A DNA stretch of 52,849 nucleotides from Paenibacillus sp. J5C2022 (GTDB taxonomy: Bacteria > Bacillota > Bacilli > Paenibacillales > Paenibacillaceae), in NCBI RefSeq assembly GCF_025567625.1, contig NZ_JAOQJC010000051.1, positions 1 to 52,849 on the forward strand, given 5' to 3'. The position numbers and the translations under genes were made by a program. Positions within the stretch are counted from its first letter, which is position 1, and the number at the start of each line of letters is the position of its first letter. Positions 51,553 to 52,849 of this stretch are shown piece by piece. The notes under the pieces were generated by a model. The model was not told the origin of the DNA. It searched no databases and worked only from the letters and a program-made list of their open reading frames with translations.

Positions 51553-51787
51553 GTGCAGTCCCAACGTGCAGTCTCAATGTACAGTCTTGGTGTGCAGTCC
51601 CAACGTGGAGTTCCAATGCGCAGTCCCAACGTACAGTCTCAACTTGCAGTCTCAATGTACAGTCTTGGTGTGCAGTCCCAACGTGCAGTCTCATTGTACA
51701 GTCTTGGTGTGCGGTCCCAATGTACAGTCTCAATGCGCATGTCCCAATGTACAGTCTCAATGTACAGTCCTAATGTATAGTCCCGTC
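51553..51787. repeat. 13-bp tandem repeat, about 18 copies
   Basis: The consensus unit is GTRCAGTCYCAAY. Eighteen consecutive units are readable; one is 14 bases long (GCGCATGTCCCAAT). A 39-base super-unit of three variants (GTGCAGTCTCAAT, GTACAGTCTTGGT, GTGCAGTCCCAAC) occurs twice, with a third, slightly changed copy. There are no spacers. It fills most of the gap between the DUF212 gene and the peroxidase. Confidence 0.93.
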
Positions 51788-51812
51788 GGTTCGTGCATGA
51801 GCCGGCGGGACT
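51779..51812 (+). terminator. Hairpin at the distal end of the 13-bp repeat
   Basis: AGTCCCGTCGG (51779-51789) pairs with CCGGCGGGACT (51802-51812) at 10 of 11 positions plus one G-T. The following TTGTTG is only weakly T-rich. It may end the DUF212 transcript. Confidence 0.45.
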
Positions 51813-51868
51813 TGTTGCGTCGGAATGCAATATGGGGCGGTTTACGCGACAGTGTGTATACGGCATCT

Positions 51869-51897
51869 TTGACATGACAAATTAAATTGTATACAAT
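51869..51897 (+). promoter_or_regulatory. Sigma-A promoter of the glutathione peroxidase gene
   Basis: A consensus -35 TTGACA (51869-51874), a 17-base spacer, and TACAAT (51892-51897) as -10. The -10 and spacer are overlapped by the palindrome at 51880-51903, so a bound regulator would block RNA polymerase. Confidence 0.8.
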
Positions 51898-51903
51898 TTA
51901 ATT
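51880..51903. promoter_or_regulatory. OhrR/MarR-type 24-bp perfect palindrome
   Basis: The half site AATTAAATTGTA is mirrored exactly by TACAATTTAATT. This closely resembles the OhrR operator before B. subtilis ohrA, which has the same AATTAAATTGTATAC core. It overlaps the promoter of the downstream peroxidase, consistent with induction by organic peroxides. Confidence 0.72.
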
Positions 51904-51935
51904 AGATCATATCTATTTTTTTGGGGAGGAATTGA

Positions 51936-52442
51936 ATGATGTCGGAGAAGTCTATCTACAATATAGAAGTGAAGTCCATACGTGGGGAGTCGGGAACGCT
52001 GGACCCCTATAAAGGCAAAGTCGTGCTGATCGTCAATACTGCGACAGGCTGTGGGTTCGCACCGCAATTTAAAGGCTTGCAGAAGCTGCACGATGAGTAT
52101 CGCGAGCAGGGGTTTGCCGTGCTCGGCTTTCCATGCTCGCAATTCGCCAATCAGGAGAAAAGTGAAGACAGTGAAATTGCTCAGGCGTGTGAAATCAACT
52201 TCGGGGTGTCGTTCCCGTTGTTCTCCAAAGTCGATGTGAAGGGAAAAGAGGCGCATCCGTTGTTCCGGTTGCTAACAGAGGAAGCAAGGGGCGTACTGGG
52301 ATCGAAATCGATCAAATGGAACTTTACCAAATTCCTGGTTGATCGCGAAGGCCGCATCGTCAAACGCTTCGGCCCGACGGACGAGCCGGCCAAAATTGAG
52401 GACGACATTATAAGACTGCTCCAGCCCCCGTCTATAACCTGA
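51936..52442 (+). CDS. Glutathione peroxidase-family thiol peroxidase
   Basis: The 168-residue protein has the GPx fold: VNTATGCGFAPQF with peroxidatic Cys39, GFPCSQFANQEK with Gln73, and IKWNFTKFLVDREG with Trp128 of the catalytic tetrad. Cys85 in IAQACEINFGVSFP sits where the resolving cysteine of thioredoxin-dependent members lies, so it probably uses thioredoxin and not glutathione. GGGGAGG precedes the first of two consecutive ATGs by 8 bases. An OhrR-like operator overlaps its promoter. The NTATGCG version of the usual NVAS-x-CG motif is a mild divergence. Confidence 0.92.
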   Translation: MMSEKSIYNIEVKSIRGESGTLDPYKGKVVLIVNTATGCGFAPQFKGLQKLHDEYREQGFAVLGFPCSQFANQEKSEDSEIAQACEINFGVSFPLFSKVDVKGKEAHPLFRLLTEEARGVLGSKSIKWNFTKFLVDREGRIVKRFGPTDEPAKIEDDIIRLLQPPSIT

Positions 52443-52474
52443 TCGCAATAACGCTGCTCTCCTAATGCCGCTGC

Positions 52475-52675
52475 CTATTGCTCAAAATACACACATAGCC
52501 CCGCCAAGAGTGACTCGTTCGCCCGAAAGTCGGCGCTTATCGCTCAAAATGGTCACATAGCCTCGGAAATGAGGAGAAAAGTGTGCGCTATCGCTCAAAA
52601 TGGTCACGTAGCTCCACCAACCGTGCCTCGTCCCGCCAACAAAGGTACCTACCATCGCTCAGATTCGCCACATAG
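52475..52675. repeat. Second, degenerate array of the 24-bp intergenic repeat core
   Basis: Four cores related to those at 2051-2303 lie at 52475-52498, 52537-52560, 52588-52611 and 52652-52675 (core form TATCGCTCAAAATGGTCACATAG). Start distances are 62, 51 and 64 bases, the same alternation as in the left array (52, 62, 52). Two copies are followed by CCCCGCCAA or CTCCACCAA, matching the CCGCCAA that starts each left unit. The gap 52443-52849 contains no gene that I can support. Confidence 0.82.
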
Positions 52676-52714
52676 TCCGATCAACCCGTGCTTCATCCGA
52701 TCGGCTTAGCAGAG

Positions 52715-52788
52715 TTTGTACGAAAAAGCGTACAAAAACGCGCCCATAAGGCGCCTGACAGAGCGGTTTGTACGAAAGAACATACAAA
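52715..52788. repeat. Two similar hairpins near the right end
   Basis: TTTGTACG-AAAAAG-CGTACAAA (52715-52736) is a perfect 8-bp hairpin. A second copy, TTTGTACG-AAAGAA-CATACAAA (52767-52788), starts 52 bases later with one mismatch in the stem. They may be paired regulatory sites or part of another repeat family. Confidence 0.55.
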
Positions 52789-52849
52789 ATCGGTTCAGCC
52801 CCTTAATTCTGGAGTCTGCACCATCAAATATGGGTCAATCATAGAATTC

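Noticed and set aside
51398..51760. 120-codon minus-strand frame across the 13-bp repeat
   Set aside because: It is open only because the repeat lacks stops in that frame; it runs antisense into the DUF212 gene and has no ribosome site.

Overview
The window looks like a chromosomal segment of a Paenibacillus-type spore-forming Firmicute. GC is moderately high, Shine-Dalgarno sequences of the GGAGG class are strong, and several blocks match Bacillus subtilis gene order: ydcC-alr-ndoAI-ndoA, the sigY-yxlCDEFG operon, and a yclNOPQ-type siderophore transporter. YesM/YesN regulators and Lpl-type sugar transporters, common in Paenibacillaceae, are also present. No rRNA, tRNA, phage gene, transposase or CRISPR was seen. 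Family names come from reading the translations; no database search was run.

Layout. 1-3.2 kb: the tail of a sugar ABC permease, a Gfo/Idh/MocA oxidoreductase, a PspC protein, an intergenic repeat array and the lipoyl-relay enzyme LipL. 3.5-7 kb: lipoprotein YdcC, alanine racemase, and the EndoAI/EndoA antitoxin-toxin pair. 7.1-9.1 kb: a PepSY membrane protein with a His-tailed lipoprotein. 9.1-12.8 kb: a GH78 rhamnosidase divergent from an AraC regulator. 12.9-19.1 kb: a compact Tad/Flp-like secretion or pilus operon with very small membrane proteins at its 3' end. 19.3-21.4 kb: two PH-domain membrane proteins. 21.7-27.7 kb, minus strand: a YesM/YesN-controlled sugar ABC transporter ending in a decayed PhyH dioxygenase remnant. 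27.8-31.1 kb: the sigma-Y operon. 31.2-37.8 kb: hexuronate catabolism (uxuA, GntR, AraC, uxaB, uxaA). 37.9-41.8 kb: a Fur-boxed iron-siderophore transporter. 41.9-51 kb: a membrane-bound AraC regulator, an Lpl-type oligosaccharide transporter and two GH29 fucosidases. 51-52.8 kb: a DUF212 protein, a 13-bp tandem repeat, a glutathione peroxidase under an OhrR-like operator, and a second copy of the intergenic repeat array.

Together the genes describe a plant- or mucin-polysaccharide user. It appears to import oligosaccharides, remove rhamnose and fucose in the cytoplasm, and degrade hexuronates. The least explained items are the repeat arrays near both ends of the window, the Tad-like locus with leaderless micro-proteins and a lysine-less P-loop protein, the Gln-rich pentapeptide tract on one fucosidase, and the start-codon and promoter arrangement of sigY.
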